A stretch of 36,340 bases of DNA from DASZJY01 sp036260255 (GTDB lineage Bacteria > Actinomycetota > Acidimicrobiia > Acidimicrobiales > AC-14). The stretch covers positions 1-36,340 of the forward strand of contig DATAAF010000049.1 in the NCBI GenBank assembly GCA_036260255.1. The letters run 5' to 3'. The stretch's first letter is position 1, and each line of letters opens with the position of its first letter. Below are positions 8,339 through 15,555 of the stretch, piece after piece. The position numbers and the translations under genes were made by a program. The notes beneath the pieces were generated by a model that did not search any database, had not been told where the DNA came from, and saw only the letters and a program-made list of their open reading frames with translations.

Positions 8339-8599
8339 GTGCCGATCGACACGTCGGGCGAGTCCTTCACCGCTCTGCGCAGCCTGCTCGACCAGATCGC
8401 CGACAACGAGGTTCCCGCCGCCTCGCGCATCGCCGCCACCATCGCCGCCCAGCAGTTCCTCGAGTCGCTGACCCGTCGGCTGGTCACCGAGGCCCGGGAG
8501 CAGGGGGCGACGTGGGACGAGCTGGGCGAGGCGTTCGGCACCACGCCCGCCAACGTCAAGTCCCGCTTCGGCAGCTACCGGAGCTACGACGACGACTGA
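8339..8599 (+). CDS. Small helix-turn-helix protein
   Basis: 86 residues, wholly helical by eye. The C-terminal third (LVTEAREQGATWDELGEAFGTTPANVKSRFG, split here as two helices around a turn) looks like a helix-turn-helix: an 'ATWDELGEAFGTT' helix, a PANV turn and a recognition-type helix. It ends with an Asp-rich tail SYDDD. The GTG at 8339 has TACAGT seven bases upstream; a TTG at 8294 in the same frame is less likely. The frame ends in TGA at 8597, but one base over the next ORF continues directly. The two may be a single protein (see findings). Probable DNA-binding role is inferred from the fold only. Confidence 0.7.
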   Translation: MPIDTSGESFTALRSLLDQIADNEVPAASRIAATIAAQQFLESLTRRLVTEAREQGATWDELGEAFGTTPANVKSRFGSYRSYDDD

Positions 8600-8600
8600 C

Positions 8601-8849
8601 GACGACAAGCTCGAGCGGCTGCGGTCGCTGCTCCGCGACATCCACGGCCGCCTGACCGCGGAGCCCGGCCTCCCTTACGACGAGTGGGAGGTGCAGCTGT
8701 ACGCCTACGACGAGGCGCTCGTCACCGCCGCCGACCTGCTCGACGTGCCCGTCCCGCCCGGCGCTCGGGACGAGATGGGACCGGCCCAGCGGGCCGCCGT
8801 CGAGCAGGGCCTCGCCGACGCCGGCTTCGACATCTGGTCCGAAGACTGA
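8601..8849 (+). CDS. Small protein without a normal start codon, paralogue of the ORF at 11467
   Basis: An open frame from about 8583 to the TGA at 8847-8849, encoding about 83 residues. It is real because it matches the product at 11467-11736: both have LERL then RL, AYD, LL or ML followed by V and PP, then RAA.EEGL-type and ADAGF/AEAGL near the end. No ATG, GTG or TTG precedes the conserved part; the first canonical start in frame is an internal GTG at 8691, which would remove the N-terminal half. The sequence before it is a GAC repeat shared with the end of the helix-turn-helix ORF, with a T at 8597 breaking the repeat. Function unknown. Confidence 0.6.
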   Translation, partial: DDKLERLRSLLRDIHGRLTAEPGLPYDEWEVQLYAYDEALVTAADLLDVPVPPGARDEMGPAQRAAVEQGLADAGFDIWSED

Positions 8850-8851
8850 CG

Positions 8852-8899
8852 AACCGGCGGTGGATTCTGGTGCTGGGGCGCCAGAAGTCACCGCCGGTT
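8852..8899. terminator. Strong bidirectional terminator hairpin
   Basis: AACCGGCGGTG (8852-8862) pairs perfectly with CACCGCCGGTT (8889-8899). Inside, TTCTGG (8865-8870) pairs with CCAGAA (8881-8886), leaving a 2x2 internal mismatch and a 10-base loop. It lies between two convergent genes ending at 8849 and 8913, and is the clearest terminator-like structure in the window. Confidence 0.75.
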
Positions 8900-8912
8900 G
8901 GATCGGTGGGTG

Positions 8913-10811
8913 TCACTCCTCCTCGTAGCGGCCGCCCAGGTGGCGGGCCAGGAAGCGCTCGGCGGCCGCGTAGAACTTGAGCCGGTTCTCGGGCTTGGCG
9001 AAGCCGTGGCCCTCGTCGGGGAAGAGCATGTACTCGTGGTCGATGCCCCGCTCGCGCAGGGCGGCCACGATCTGCTCGGACTCCGCCTGCTTGACCCTCG
9101 GGTCGTTGGCGCCCTGGGCGATGAGCAACGGGATCCGGACCTGGTCGACCTTGGACAACGGCGATCGGGACCAGAGGAACTCCTCCTCCGTCTCGGGGTT
9201 GCCCACCCTCGTGTGGAACTGGGCGACCATGGGTGCCCAGTAGGGCGGGATCGACTCGACGAGGGTCTTGAGGTTGACCGGCCCGACGACGTCGACCGCG
9301 CAGCGGAAGACGTGGGGCGTGAACGCCGCCCCGATGAGGGCGGCGTAGCCGCCATAGGATGCGCCGTAGATGCCGATCCGCTCGCGGTCGGCCCAGCCCT
9401 TGGCCACGACGTGCTCGACCGCGTCCACCAGGTCGTCGTGCATCTTCGAGCCCCACTCGCGGTCGCCGGCGTTGACAAAGGACTTGCCGTAGCCGGTGGA
9501 GCCCCTGAAGTTCACCTGCACGCACAGGTAGCCCCGGTTGGCCAGCCACTGGGCCTCGGGGTCGAACCCCCAGACGTCGCGGCCCCACGGGCCGCCGTGG
9601 ACGTTGAGCACGGTGGGCAACGCCGACCCCGACGACCCCGGAGGGAAGGTCAGGTAGCCATGGATCGTGAGCCCGTCCCGGGCGCCGAACGAGAACGGCT
9701 CCATCGACGCCAGCCGGTACTTCGAGAGCGCCGGCTGGTGCTCGAACAGGAAGGTCCCCGAGCCCTCCCGCCGGTTCCAGGCGTAGTACCGGACGGGGCC
9801 GTCGTCGGTGGTGTAGGCGGCCAGCCACGTGCGGTCCTCGTCGTCCGCCCCGGCGAGCACGGGGTCACCCGGCGACAGCGACAGCAGGCCCTGGACGTCG
9901 TCGGCGATGTCGGGGTCGAGGACCCGGTAGTCGGCCCGCTCCTTCAGGAAGACCACCAGCTGCGGCTCCCGTGTGTCGGGGTGTAATCGCACGCTGGTGA
10001 CGTCGTACGTCGGGTCCTCGGCGACGACGTTCATCTCGCCGGTGGCGCAGTCGAGGCACACCAGGCGGCCGGCGTTGGCATCGGCCGACGTGATCGCCCA
10101 CAGCCCCTTGCCGTCGAGGCTGAAGGCGAGCGGCTCGGTGGCGAGGGCGTCCTCCTGGCCGACGTCGAGCAGCCGTCGCCACTCGTCGTCCTCGGTGTCG
10201 CGGACCATGATCACCATGCCGCCGTCGGGCTTGGGGGCGATGCCGCCCCGCACCTTCCAGTCGGCGTCGGCCAACAGGCCGATGAACCCGGGGTTGTCCG
10301 CCACCTTCTCGAGCTCGGCCGTGCGCAGGTCGAGGCGGTAGACGTCGTGCAGCTCGGGGTTGTCGCGGTTGAGTCCCACGAGCACGTGGTCGGGGAAGCG
10401 CTTGTCGGCGTCCTCCACCCGCGCCTGCACCCCCTCGAACGGCGTGAGGTCGCGGATCTCGTCGGTCTCGAGGTCGACGTCGTACAGGCGCCAGTTCTCG
10501 TCACCGCCCTTGTCCTGGCTGTAGACGAGATGCCGCCGGTCGTGGGCCCAGAAGAACGACCGGATGCCACGGTCCCGGTCACGGGTGACCGGCCGAGCCT
10601 CGTCGCCGCCGACCGAACCGACCCACACGTTTAGGACGCCCTCGTCGGGCGCGATCCATGCCAGGTGTGAGCCGTCGGGCGAGATGCGGGGGCTCATCCG
10701 CTCGGGGTTGCCGAAGAGCACCTCCCGGGGGACGAGGGGGACGTCGACACCGTGTTCGCCCGATGCCGCCCGGGAGCTGGCCTCCTCCGCTCCGCTTCGG
10801 TGCTCGCTCAT
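8913..10811 (-). CDS. S9 family prolyl oligopeptidase-type serine peptidase
   Basis: 632 residues: an N-terminal beta-propeller (repeated strands such as ISPDGSHLAWIAP and RSFFWAHDRRHLVYS) and a C-terminal alpha/beta hydrolase. The triad is visible: Ser in GASYGGYAALIG, Asp in GANDPRVKQAES, and His in DEGHGFAKPENR. The segment VLNVHGGPWGRDVWGF supplies the oxyanion hole. No signal peptide is seen, so it is probably cytoplasmic and cleaves short peptides; an acylaminoacyl-peptidase role is equally possible. The ATG at 10811 has TACGCA seven bases upstream, a near match to the leaderless pattern. It diverges from the methyltransferase gene. Confidence 0.9.
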   Translation of the reverse strand: MSEHRSGAEEASSRAASGEHGVDVPLVPREVLFGNPERMSPRISPDGSHLAWIAPDEGVLNVWVGSVGGDEARPVTRDRDRGIRSFFWAHDRRHLVYSQDKGGDENWRLYDVDLETDEIRDLTPFEGVQARVEDADKRFPDHVLVGLNRDNPELHDVYRLDLRTAELEKVADNPGFIGLLADADWKVRGGIAPKPDGGMVIMVRDTEDDEWRRLLDVGQEDALATEPLAFSLDGKGLWAITSADANAGRLVCLDCATGEMNVVAEDPTYDVTSVRLHPDTREPQLVVFLKERADYRVLDPDIADDVQGLLSLSPGDPVLAGADDEDRTWLAAYTTDDGPVRYYAWNRREGSGTFLFEHQPALSKYRLASMEPFSFGARDGLTIHGYLTFPPGSSGSALPTVLNVHGGPWGRDVWGFDPEAQWLANRGYLCVQVNFRGSTGYGKSFVNAGDREWGSKMHDDLVDAVEHVVAKGWADRERIGIYGASYGGYAALIGAAFTPHVFRCAVDVVGPVNLKTLVESIPPYWAPMVAQFHTRVGNPETEEEFLWSRSPLSKVDQVRIPLLIAQGANDPRVKQAESEQIVAALRERGIDHEYMLFPDEGHGFAKPENRLKFYAAAERFLARHLGGRYEEE

Positions 10812-10847
10812 GCGCGCATGCGTAGCAGACGGCCGGACGGCCCCCCG

Positions 10848-10853
10848 TACACT
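10848..10853 (+). promoter_or_regulatory. -10 element for leaderless methyltransferase gene
   Basis: TACACT is followed by eight bases and the ATG at 10862, without a Shine-Dalgarno sequence. It lies in the 50-base divergent gap with the peptidase gene. Confidence 0.45.
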
Positions 10854-10861
10854 CGGCGGCG

Positions 10862-11470
10862 ATGGGCGCGCCCGGGAACCGGTGGTTGGCCGAGGCCGGC
10901 GGGCGGGCCTCCACCTACGACCACGCCTGGGCCGAGCTGGCCGCCAAGGGCGAGAACGTCCACGGCGAGGCCGACCTGGTCGAGTGGCTGTGCCGCGCCG
11001 GCCCGTACCCTCGAACCTCGGTGCTCGACGCCGGCTGCGGCACCGGGAGGGTCGCGGCCGAGCTGGCCCGGCGGGGCCTTGACACCGCTGGCGTCGACCT
11101 GGACCCCGCCATGCTGGAGCGGGCCCGTTCCCGCGCGCCCGAGTTGGAGTGGGTGCTCGGGGACATCGCCGAGGTCGACCTGGGCCGGCGCTTCGACGTG
11201 GTCGTCATGGCCGGCAACGTCATGATCTTCCTCGAGCCGGGCAGCGAGGGCCGGGTGGTGGCGAACCTGGCCCGCCACCTCGCTGCCGGCGGTGTGCTCG
11301 TCGCCGGCTTCGAGCTCCAGCCCGGCCGCCTCGACCTGGCCACGTACGACGCCCACGCCGCCGCCGCCGGACTCACCCTCTCGGGCCGCTGGGCCACCTG
11401 GGACCGCCAGCCGTTCACGGGTGGCTCGTACGCGGTCTCGGCCCACGAGCCGGTGGCGGGGGCCCGGTGA
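10862..11470 (+). CDS. Class I SAM-dependent methyltransferase
   Basis: 202 residues with the classic Rossmann motifs: motif I VLDAGCGTGRVAAEL (about 56-70), the acidic end of strand 2 in GVDLDPAMLERAR, motif II LGDIAEVDL, and FDVVVMAGNVMIF for strand 4. Members with this pattern act on small molecules, but there is no substrate domain to name one. A YDHAWAELAAKGENVHGEADLV N-terminal cap precedes motif I. Its stop overlaps the GTG of the next small gene, so they are probably cotranscribed. Confidence 0.85.
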   Translation: MGAPGNRWLAEAGGRASTYDHAWAELAAKGENVHGEADLVEWLCRAGPYPRTSVLDAGCGTGRVAAELARRGLDTAGVDLDPAMLERARSRAPELEWVLGDIAEVDLGRRFDVVVMAGNVMIFLEPGSEGRVVANLARHLAAGGVLVAGFELQPGRLDLATYDAHAAAAGLTLSGRWATWDRQPFTGGSYAVSAHEPVAGAR

Positions 11471-11736
11471 CGGGCCGGGCGGCCGTCCCCCTCGAGCGTC
11501 TCAGCGCCGAGCTGCGCTCGCTCCGCCTGCGGCTGATCCGCTACGAGCAGCGGGCGCGTGACGCGTGGAGCGCCGACCTGGAGGCCTACGACCGGCGGCT
11601 CCTCGCCGCCGCCGCCATGCTCGAGGTGGCGTCCCCGCCGCCTTCCAGCGATCTCCCGCTCACCGCCGCGGACAGGGCGGCGCTGGAGGAGGGCCTGGCC
11701 GAGGCCGGCTTGGAGGTGCGGACCGACGCGTTGTGA
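11467..11736 (+). CDS. Small helical protein, paralogue of the ORF at 8601
   Basis: 89 residues, helical and charged, with no known domain. It matches the ORF at 8601-8849 in order and spacing (LERL, RL, W then L.AYD, AA.ML, PP, RAALEEGLAEAGL). Its GTG start overlaps the methyltransferase TGA (GTGA), so here the start is clear, unlike in the paralogue. The conserved AYD and RAA..EGLA.AG motifs suggest one small family found in at least two loci of this genome. Function unknown; it may be a partner protein of whatever is encoded upstream. Confidence 0.72.
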   Translation: MTGRAAVPLERLSAELRSLRLRLIRYEQRARDAWSADLEAYDRRLLAAAAMLEVASPPPSSDLPLTAADRAALEEGLAEAGLEVRTDAL

Positions 11737-11787
11737 GATACCCGGTCCCGGTCGGGGTCCCGCGCTCCCGAGGGTTCGGCGGGGGGC

Positions 11788-12717
11788 TCAGCTCCTGGTG
11801 AAGCCGTTCTCCCTGAGCCAGCCCTCGGCGAGCACGGACGGGTCCTCCTTGTCGAGCTCGGCCCGCTTGTTCATCTGGGTCAGCTCCTCGGTGGTGAGGG
11901 CGGCCGAGACGCGGTTGAGGACCCGGCGGACGTCGTCGGTGGCCGCCCTGGTGGTGATGATGGGGACGACGTTGTCGGCGTTCTGCAGCTTCTTGTCGTC
12001 CTCGAGCACGACGAAGCCCCGGGCAGGGATGGCCCCGTCGCTCGAGAAAATGAGGGCCACGTCGACGTCGCCCCTCTCGAGGGCGCTCTTGGACAGGGGC
12101 CCGCCGGCGTCGAGCTGCTTGAACTCCCTGAACTTGATGCCGTAGGTCTGCTCCAGCCCGAGCGCGCAGAACGGGCGGGTCGGGCACTCGGGCGGGCCGC
12201 CGAGGACCAGCTGGCCGGCCACCGGCGCCAGGTCGGACAGCTTCCTGAGGTTGTACCTCTCGGCGGTGGCCCTGGTGACGGCGAAGGCGTTGGCGTCGAT
12301 TGCGGGGGAGGGGTCGAGGGCGGTGATCCCCTTGGGCTCGAGGTGGGTGCGCAGCCTCTGGACCGTCGCCTGCGGGTCGGGCGACGCCTCGCCCGCGCCC
12401 TTGTTGAAGAACTCCAGCTCGGTCGCCGCGTAACCGGGGTAGAGGTTGATCTCGCCCCGCTCGAGGGCGGGAGCGACCACCTCGCGGCTTCCCAGGTTGG
12501 GCCGCACGGTCACGGTGAACCCCTCGGCCTCGAGGGCCCCCTCGTAGATGGCAGCGAGGATGGCGCTCTCGGAGAAGTTGAAGGCCCCTATGGTGATGGT
12601 CTCCCGGGCCTCGCCCCCGCCCGTCGTCTCGTCGGCGTCGTCGTCGCCACAGCCCGCCGCCAGCAGGGCGAGCCCGGCGAGAAGCGCTACGACCACGTGC
12701 CTGCGTCGGGATCCCAT
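11788..12717 (-). CDS. Substrate-binding lipoprotein of an OpuC/ProX-type (betaine/choline) ABC importer
   Basis: 309 residues. A signal peptide ends in a lipobox (LLAAGC, Cys near residue 23), so the protein is anchored to the outer face of the membrane. The mature part has the OpuAC/ProX features: ITIGAFNFSESAILAAIYEGALEAEGF, NLGSREVVAPALERGEINLYPGYAATE, AFAVTRATAERYNLRKLSDLAPVA (split motifs), and a C-terminal LTTEELTQMNKRAELDKE helix. Family ligands are glycine betaine, choline, carnitine or related compounds; the exact ligand is not readable. The ATG at 12717 is preceded by GAGAGGGGGAG and lies 12 bases after the permease stop, so they form an operon. Confidence 0.88.
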   Translation of the reverse strand: MGSRRRHVVVALLAGLALLAAGCGDDDADETTGGGEARETITIGAFNFSESAILAAIYEGALEAEGFTVTVRPNLGSREVVAPALERGEINLYPGYAATELEFFNKGAGEASPDPQATVQRLRTHLEPKGITALDPSPAIDANAFAVTRATAERYNLRKLSDLAPVAGQLVLGGPPECPTRPFCALGLEQTYGIKFREFKQLDAGGPLSKSALERGDVDVALIFSSDGAIPARGFVVLEDDKKLQNADNVVPIITTRAATDDVRRVLNRVSAALTTEELTQMNKRAELDKEDPSVLAEGWLRENGFTRS

Positions 12718-12729
12718 CCGCTCCCCCTC

Positions 12730-13446
12730 TCATCCGCCCACGGCCGGTGCCGTGGCGACGAAGAGCTCATTCTTGCCCGAATCCCGCTCGCGAAGGCCGG
12801 CGGGCACCACCAGCCGCTGGACGCCGGCCAGCACCAGCTCGGTGACGACCGACAGGGCGGCCACCAGCACGGCCCCGCCGAACACCTGGACGTAGTCCCG
12901 CTGGTTCAACCCGTCGATGATGTAGCGGCCCAGCCCGCCCCAGGCGACCAGGGCGGCCAGGGTGGCGGTGGCGACCACCTGGACGGCCGAGGTGCGGATG
13001 CCCGCCATGATGAGCGGCGAGGCCATGGGGAGCTCGACCCGGCGGAGCACCTGGGCACCGGTCATGCCCATGCCTCTCGCCGACTCCCGCACGTCGGCGT
13101 CGACCTCCCGGACGCCCACGAACGAGTTGGTGACCATGGGCGGAATGGCGAGGGCGACCAGGGCGAGGAAGGCGGGCTTGGCCCCGATGCCGAAGACCTG
13201 CACGGCGAGGACGAGGATGGCGAAGGACGGGATGGCCCGCCCCACGTTGGAGACGTTGATGGCGAGCCACCCCCCCCGGTTGAGGTGCCCGAGCAGGATG
13301 CCGACGGTGAGGGCAACCACCGCGGCGGTGAGGGTGGCCGCGAGGGACATGACCACGTGCTCGTACAGCCGGTGCGGGATGCCCGCCGTGCCGCGCCAGT
13401 TCTCGGCGGTCCCGAACCACTGGATCACGTCGCCAAGGAACTTCAC
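12730..13446 (-). CDS. Permease of the OpuC-type ABC importer (first)
   Basis: 238-residue membrane protein with about six transmembrane helices and the BPD-type signature of the betaine/choline family: REVDADVRESARGMGMTGAQ followed by RRVELPMASPLIMAGIR, the EAA loop that contacts the ATPase. The GTG at 13446 is chosen because GAGGAG lies just upstream and because the residues before it in the longer frame (to 13560) are low-complexity. It is homologous to the second permease at 13625, and the two probably form a heterodimer. It is separated from that gene by an unusually long 178-base spacer. Confidence 0.86.
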   Translation of the reverse strand: MKFLGDVIQWFGTAENWRGTAGIPHRLYEHVVMSLAATLTAAVVALTVGILLGHLNRGGWLAINVSNVGRAIPSFAILVLAVQVFGIGAKPAFLALVALAIPPMVTNSFVGVREVDADVRESARGMGMTGAQVLRRVELPMASPLIMAGIRTSAVQVVATATLAALVAWGGLGRYIIDGLNQRDYVQVFGGAVLVAALSVVTELVLAGVQRLVVPAGLRERDSGKNELFVATAPAVGG

Positions 13447-13452
13447 CGGCTC

Positions 13453-13536
13453 CTCGCTTCGCTCGGGAAACCGCGATGTGCCACCTTCGGCGGCGCCTCT
13501 CTCCTGTTCCGACCGGTCAGGCCTCGCTGCGCTCGG
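13453..13536 (+). repeat. Two copies of CTCGCTnCGCTCGG in the permease spacer
   Basis: CTCGCTTCGCTCGG (13453-13466) and CTCGCTGCGCTCGG (13523-13536) differ at one base and are 70 bases apart. A related CGCTACGCTCG occurs just before dapD at 15541-15550. They resemble the short intergenic repeats common in GC-rich genomes. They contain no ORF. Confidence 0.5.
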
Positions 13537-13553
13537 CGCCCGGTCGGGGCCGC

Positions 13554-13600
13554 CCGGCATCCGGCCTGTGCGTGGCCCGTCGACCTGTCCCGGATGCCGG
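13554..13600. terminator. Long hairpin in the spacer between the two permease genes
   Basis: CCGGCATCCGG (13554-13564) and CCGGATGCCGG (13590-13600) are perfect 11-base arms with a 25-base loop. The stem can be extended by CCGCC / GGGCGG with a 2-base bulge. It could stop or attenuate minus-strand transcription from the 13625-14311 permease, or stabilise an mRNA 3' end. The 13447-13624 spacer holds this hairpin and the CTCGCT repeats and no gene. Confidence 0.5.
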
Positions 13601-13624
13601 ACGGGCGGTTGGTGACGCGGTCGG

Positions 13625-14311
13625 TCACGACGGCGCTTGTCGCGTCCGGGCCCACGGAGTGATCAGGCGCTCTACGCCGGCCAGGCCCAGGTCGGCGGCG
13701 ACGGCCAGGGCGATGGAGAGCACCGAGCCCACGACCAGCGGGGTGCGGAAGTCGCGGATGAGGCCCTCGAGGATGAGCTGGCCGAGCCCGCCCTGGCCGA
13801 TGACCGCGGTGATGGTGACCAGCCCGATGGTGGTGACGGTGGCGATGCGCACCCCGGCCATGATCGACGGCACGGCCAGGGGGAGCTCGATGCGGAGGAG
13901 CTGGCGGCGAGGCGTGAACCCCATGCCCTGGGCCGCCTCGCGCACGTCGTCGGGCACGGCGTCGAGCCCGGCGAGGATGTTGCGGACGAGGATCAGCAGC
14001 GTGTAGCCGACCAACCCGATCTCCGACGTCGTGCGCGACAGCCCCGTCCAGGGGACGAGGAGGGCGAAGAGGGCCAGCGACGGGATGGTGTAGAGCATGC
14101 CCGTCGCCGACAGCACGGGCGCCTGCGTCCACCGCCACCGGCGCGCCGCCAGGGCGAGGGGGAACGAGATGGCCAAGCCGAGCACGACCGCGATCGCGGT
14201 GAGCTCCAGGTGCTCCCTGGTGGCGGCGGCGATGTCCCCGGTGTGGCGGGAGACCCAGTCCCAGCGCACCCAGGGGTCGCCGGCCGACGCGAGGGGACCG
14301 CCTCCGAGCAC
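13625..14311 (-). CDS. Permease of the OpuC-type ABC importer (second)
   Basis: 228 residues, about six transmembrane helices, with the same EAA-loop family signature as its neighbour (VPDDVREAAQGMGFTPRRQ then RIELPLAVPSIMAGVRIA). A helix pair LELTAIAVVLGLAISFPLAL and IGLVTITAVIGQGGLGQLI mark the family. The GTG at 14311 has TAGTCT exactly six bases upstream on the minus strand and no Shine-Dalgarno. It is divergent from the ATPase gene with a 38-base gap, so one short region controls both halves of the transporter. Confidence 0.86.
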   Translation of the reverse strand: MLGGGPLASAGDPWVRWDWVSRHTGDIAAATREHLELTAIAVVLGLAISFPLALAARRWRWTQAPVLSATGMLYTIPSLALFALLVPWTGLSRTTSEIGLVGYTLLILVRNILAGLDAVPDDVREAAQGMGFTPRRQLLRIELPLAVPSIMAGVRIATVTTIGLVTITAVIGQGGLGQLILEGLIRDFRTPLVVGSVLSIALAVAADLGLAGVERLITPWARTRQAPS

Positions 14312-14317
14312 TGCGGC

Positions 14318-14323
14318 AGACTA
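14318..14323 (-). promoter_or_regulatory. -10 element for leaderless permease gene
   Basis: Minus strand TAGTCT, then GCCGCA (six bases), then the GTG at 14311. No Shine-Dalgarno. It is inside the 38-base gap shared with the plus-strand ATPase gene. Confidence 0.5.
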
Positions 14324-14349
14324 TCGGCGCCGCCGCCGGCGCTGGCCCC

Positions 14350-15489
14350 ATGATCCGCCTCGAGTCCATCACCAAGCGCTTCGCCAACGGCCAGGTGGCG
14401 GTCGACGCGCTCGACCTCGAGGTGGGCGAGGGAGAGGTGTGCATGCTGGTCGGGCCGTCGGGATGCGGCAAGACCACCACCCTCAAGATGATCAACCGGC
14501 TCATCGAGCCGACGAGCGGGCGCATCTTCCTCGACGGCGACGACGTGACCACCGTCGACCCCGTCCGGCTGCGCCGGCGCATCGGCTATGTCATCCAGCA
14601 GGTAGGGCTCTTCCCGCACCAGAGCGTGGCCGAGAACGTCGGCACCGTCCCCCGGCTGGTGGGCTGGGACCGCCGGCGGGCCCGGCGGCGGGTCGACGAG
14701 CTCCTGGAGCTGGTGGGCCTCGACCCGCGGGTGTTCCGGGACCGCTACCCCCACCAGCTGTCGGGCGGGCAGCGCCAGCGGGTGGGGGTGGCCCGGGCGC
14801 TGGCCGTCGACCCGCCCGTGCTGCTCATGGACGAGCCCTTCGGCGCCATCGACCCCATCGCCCGCGACCGCCTGCAGCAGGAGTTCCTGCGGCTGCAGGG
14901 CGAGGTGAAGAAGACCGTCGTGTTCGTCACCCACGACATCGACGAGGCCGTGCGCCTGGGCGACCGCATCGCCATCCTCCGCCAGGGCGGTGTCCTCGAG
15001 CAGTACGCCTCGCCCGCCGAGGTGCTGGGCCGGCCGGCCACGCCGTTCGTGGCCGACTTCGTGGGTGCCGACCGCGGGCTCAAGCGACTCTCGGTCACCG
15101 CCATCGACGCCGCCGACCTGGCGACGTTGCCGACGGTGACGCCGGGTGCGTCGCTGGAGGACGCCCGCCGGGCGATGGACAGGGCCGGCTCGCAGTGGGC
15201 CGTGGTCGTGGAGGACGGCGGGCGCCTGGCGGGGGCCCTCTCGCGGGAGCGGGCCGAGGGGGACGGCACCGCCGCCGACGCCTGGACGCCCGTCGAGGCG
15301 TCGGTCCCCGCCGGCGCCACGCTCAAGGACGCCTTCGCCGAGCTGCTGCTGCACGACACCGGCTGGGTCGCCGTCGTCGGCGACGGCCGCTTCTGCGGCG
15401 TCCTCACCCCCGACGCCCTCCACGCCGCCATCCGCAGGTCGGCGGCAGACACGCGCCCCACCAGCGAATTGGGTGACCAAAGTGGTTGA
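14350..15489 (+). CDS. ATPase of the OpuC-type ABC importer, with C-terminal CBS domains
   Basis: 379 residues. The ABC domain has Walker A GPSGCGKTT (35-43), the Q-loop VIQQVGLFPH, signature LSGGQ (137-141), Walker B VLLMDEPFGAIDP and the switch His in VTHD. Residues about 250-365 form a degenerate CBS pair (LPTVTPGASLEDARRAM, then SQWAVVVEDGGRLAG and DTGWVAVVGDGRFCGVLTPDAL in separate segments). In OpuA/OpuC this part senses ionic strength or c-di-AMP. The gene is divergent from the permease at 14311. The ATG at 14350 fits the first strand IRLESITKRF; no Shine-Dalgarno is obvious. It completes the importer with 11788-14311. Confidence 0.9.
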   Translation: MIRLESITKRFANGQVAVDALDLEVGEGEVCMLVGPSGCGKTTTLKMINRLIEPTSGRIFLDGDDVTTVDPVRLRRRIGYVIQQVGLFPHQSVAENVGTVPRLVGWDRRRARRRVDELLELVGLDPRVFRDRYPHQLSGGQRQRVGVARALAVDPPVLLMDEPFGAIDPIARDRLQQEFLRLQGEVKKTVVFVTHDIDEAVRLGDRIAILRQGGVLEQYASPAEVLGRPATPFVADFVGADRGLKRLSVTAIDAADLATLPTVTPGASLEDARRAMDRAGSQWAVVVEDGGRLAGALSRERAEGDGTAADAWTPVEASVPAGATLKDAFAELLLHDTGWVAVVGDGRFCGVLTPDALHAAIRRSAADTRPTSELGDQSG

Positions 15490-15542
15490 AAACCGCGCGC
15501 TGAGCGCGCCGGAACGCCGGAGGGCGAGCGGATGGCCTCCGC

Positions 15543-15548
15543 TACGCT
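15543..15548 (+). promoter_or_regulatory. -10 element for leaderless dapD
   Basis: TACGCT is followed by seven bases and the GTG at 15556. It overlaps a small inverted repeat, GGCGAGCG (15523-15530) with CGCTCGCC (15545-15552), and a CGCTnCGCTCG repeat. A GCGCGC-TGA-GCGCGC hairpin at 15495-15509 may end the upstream ATPase transcript. Confidence 0.45.
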
Positions 15549-15555
15549 CGCCGGC

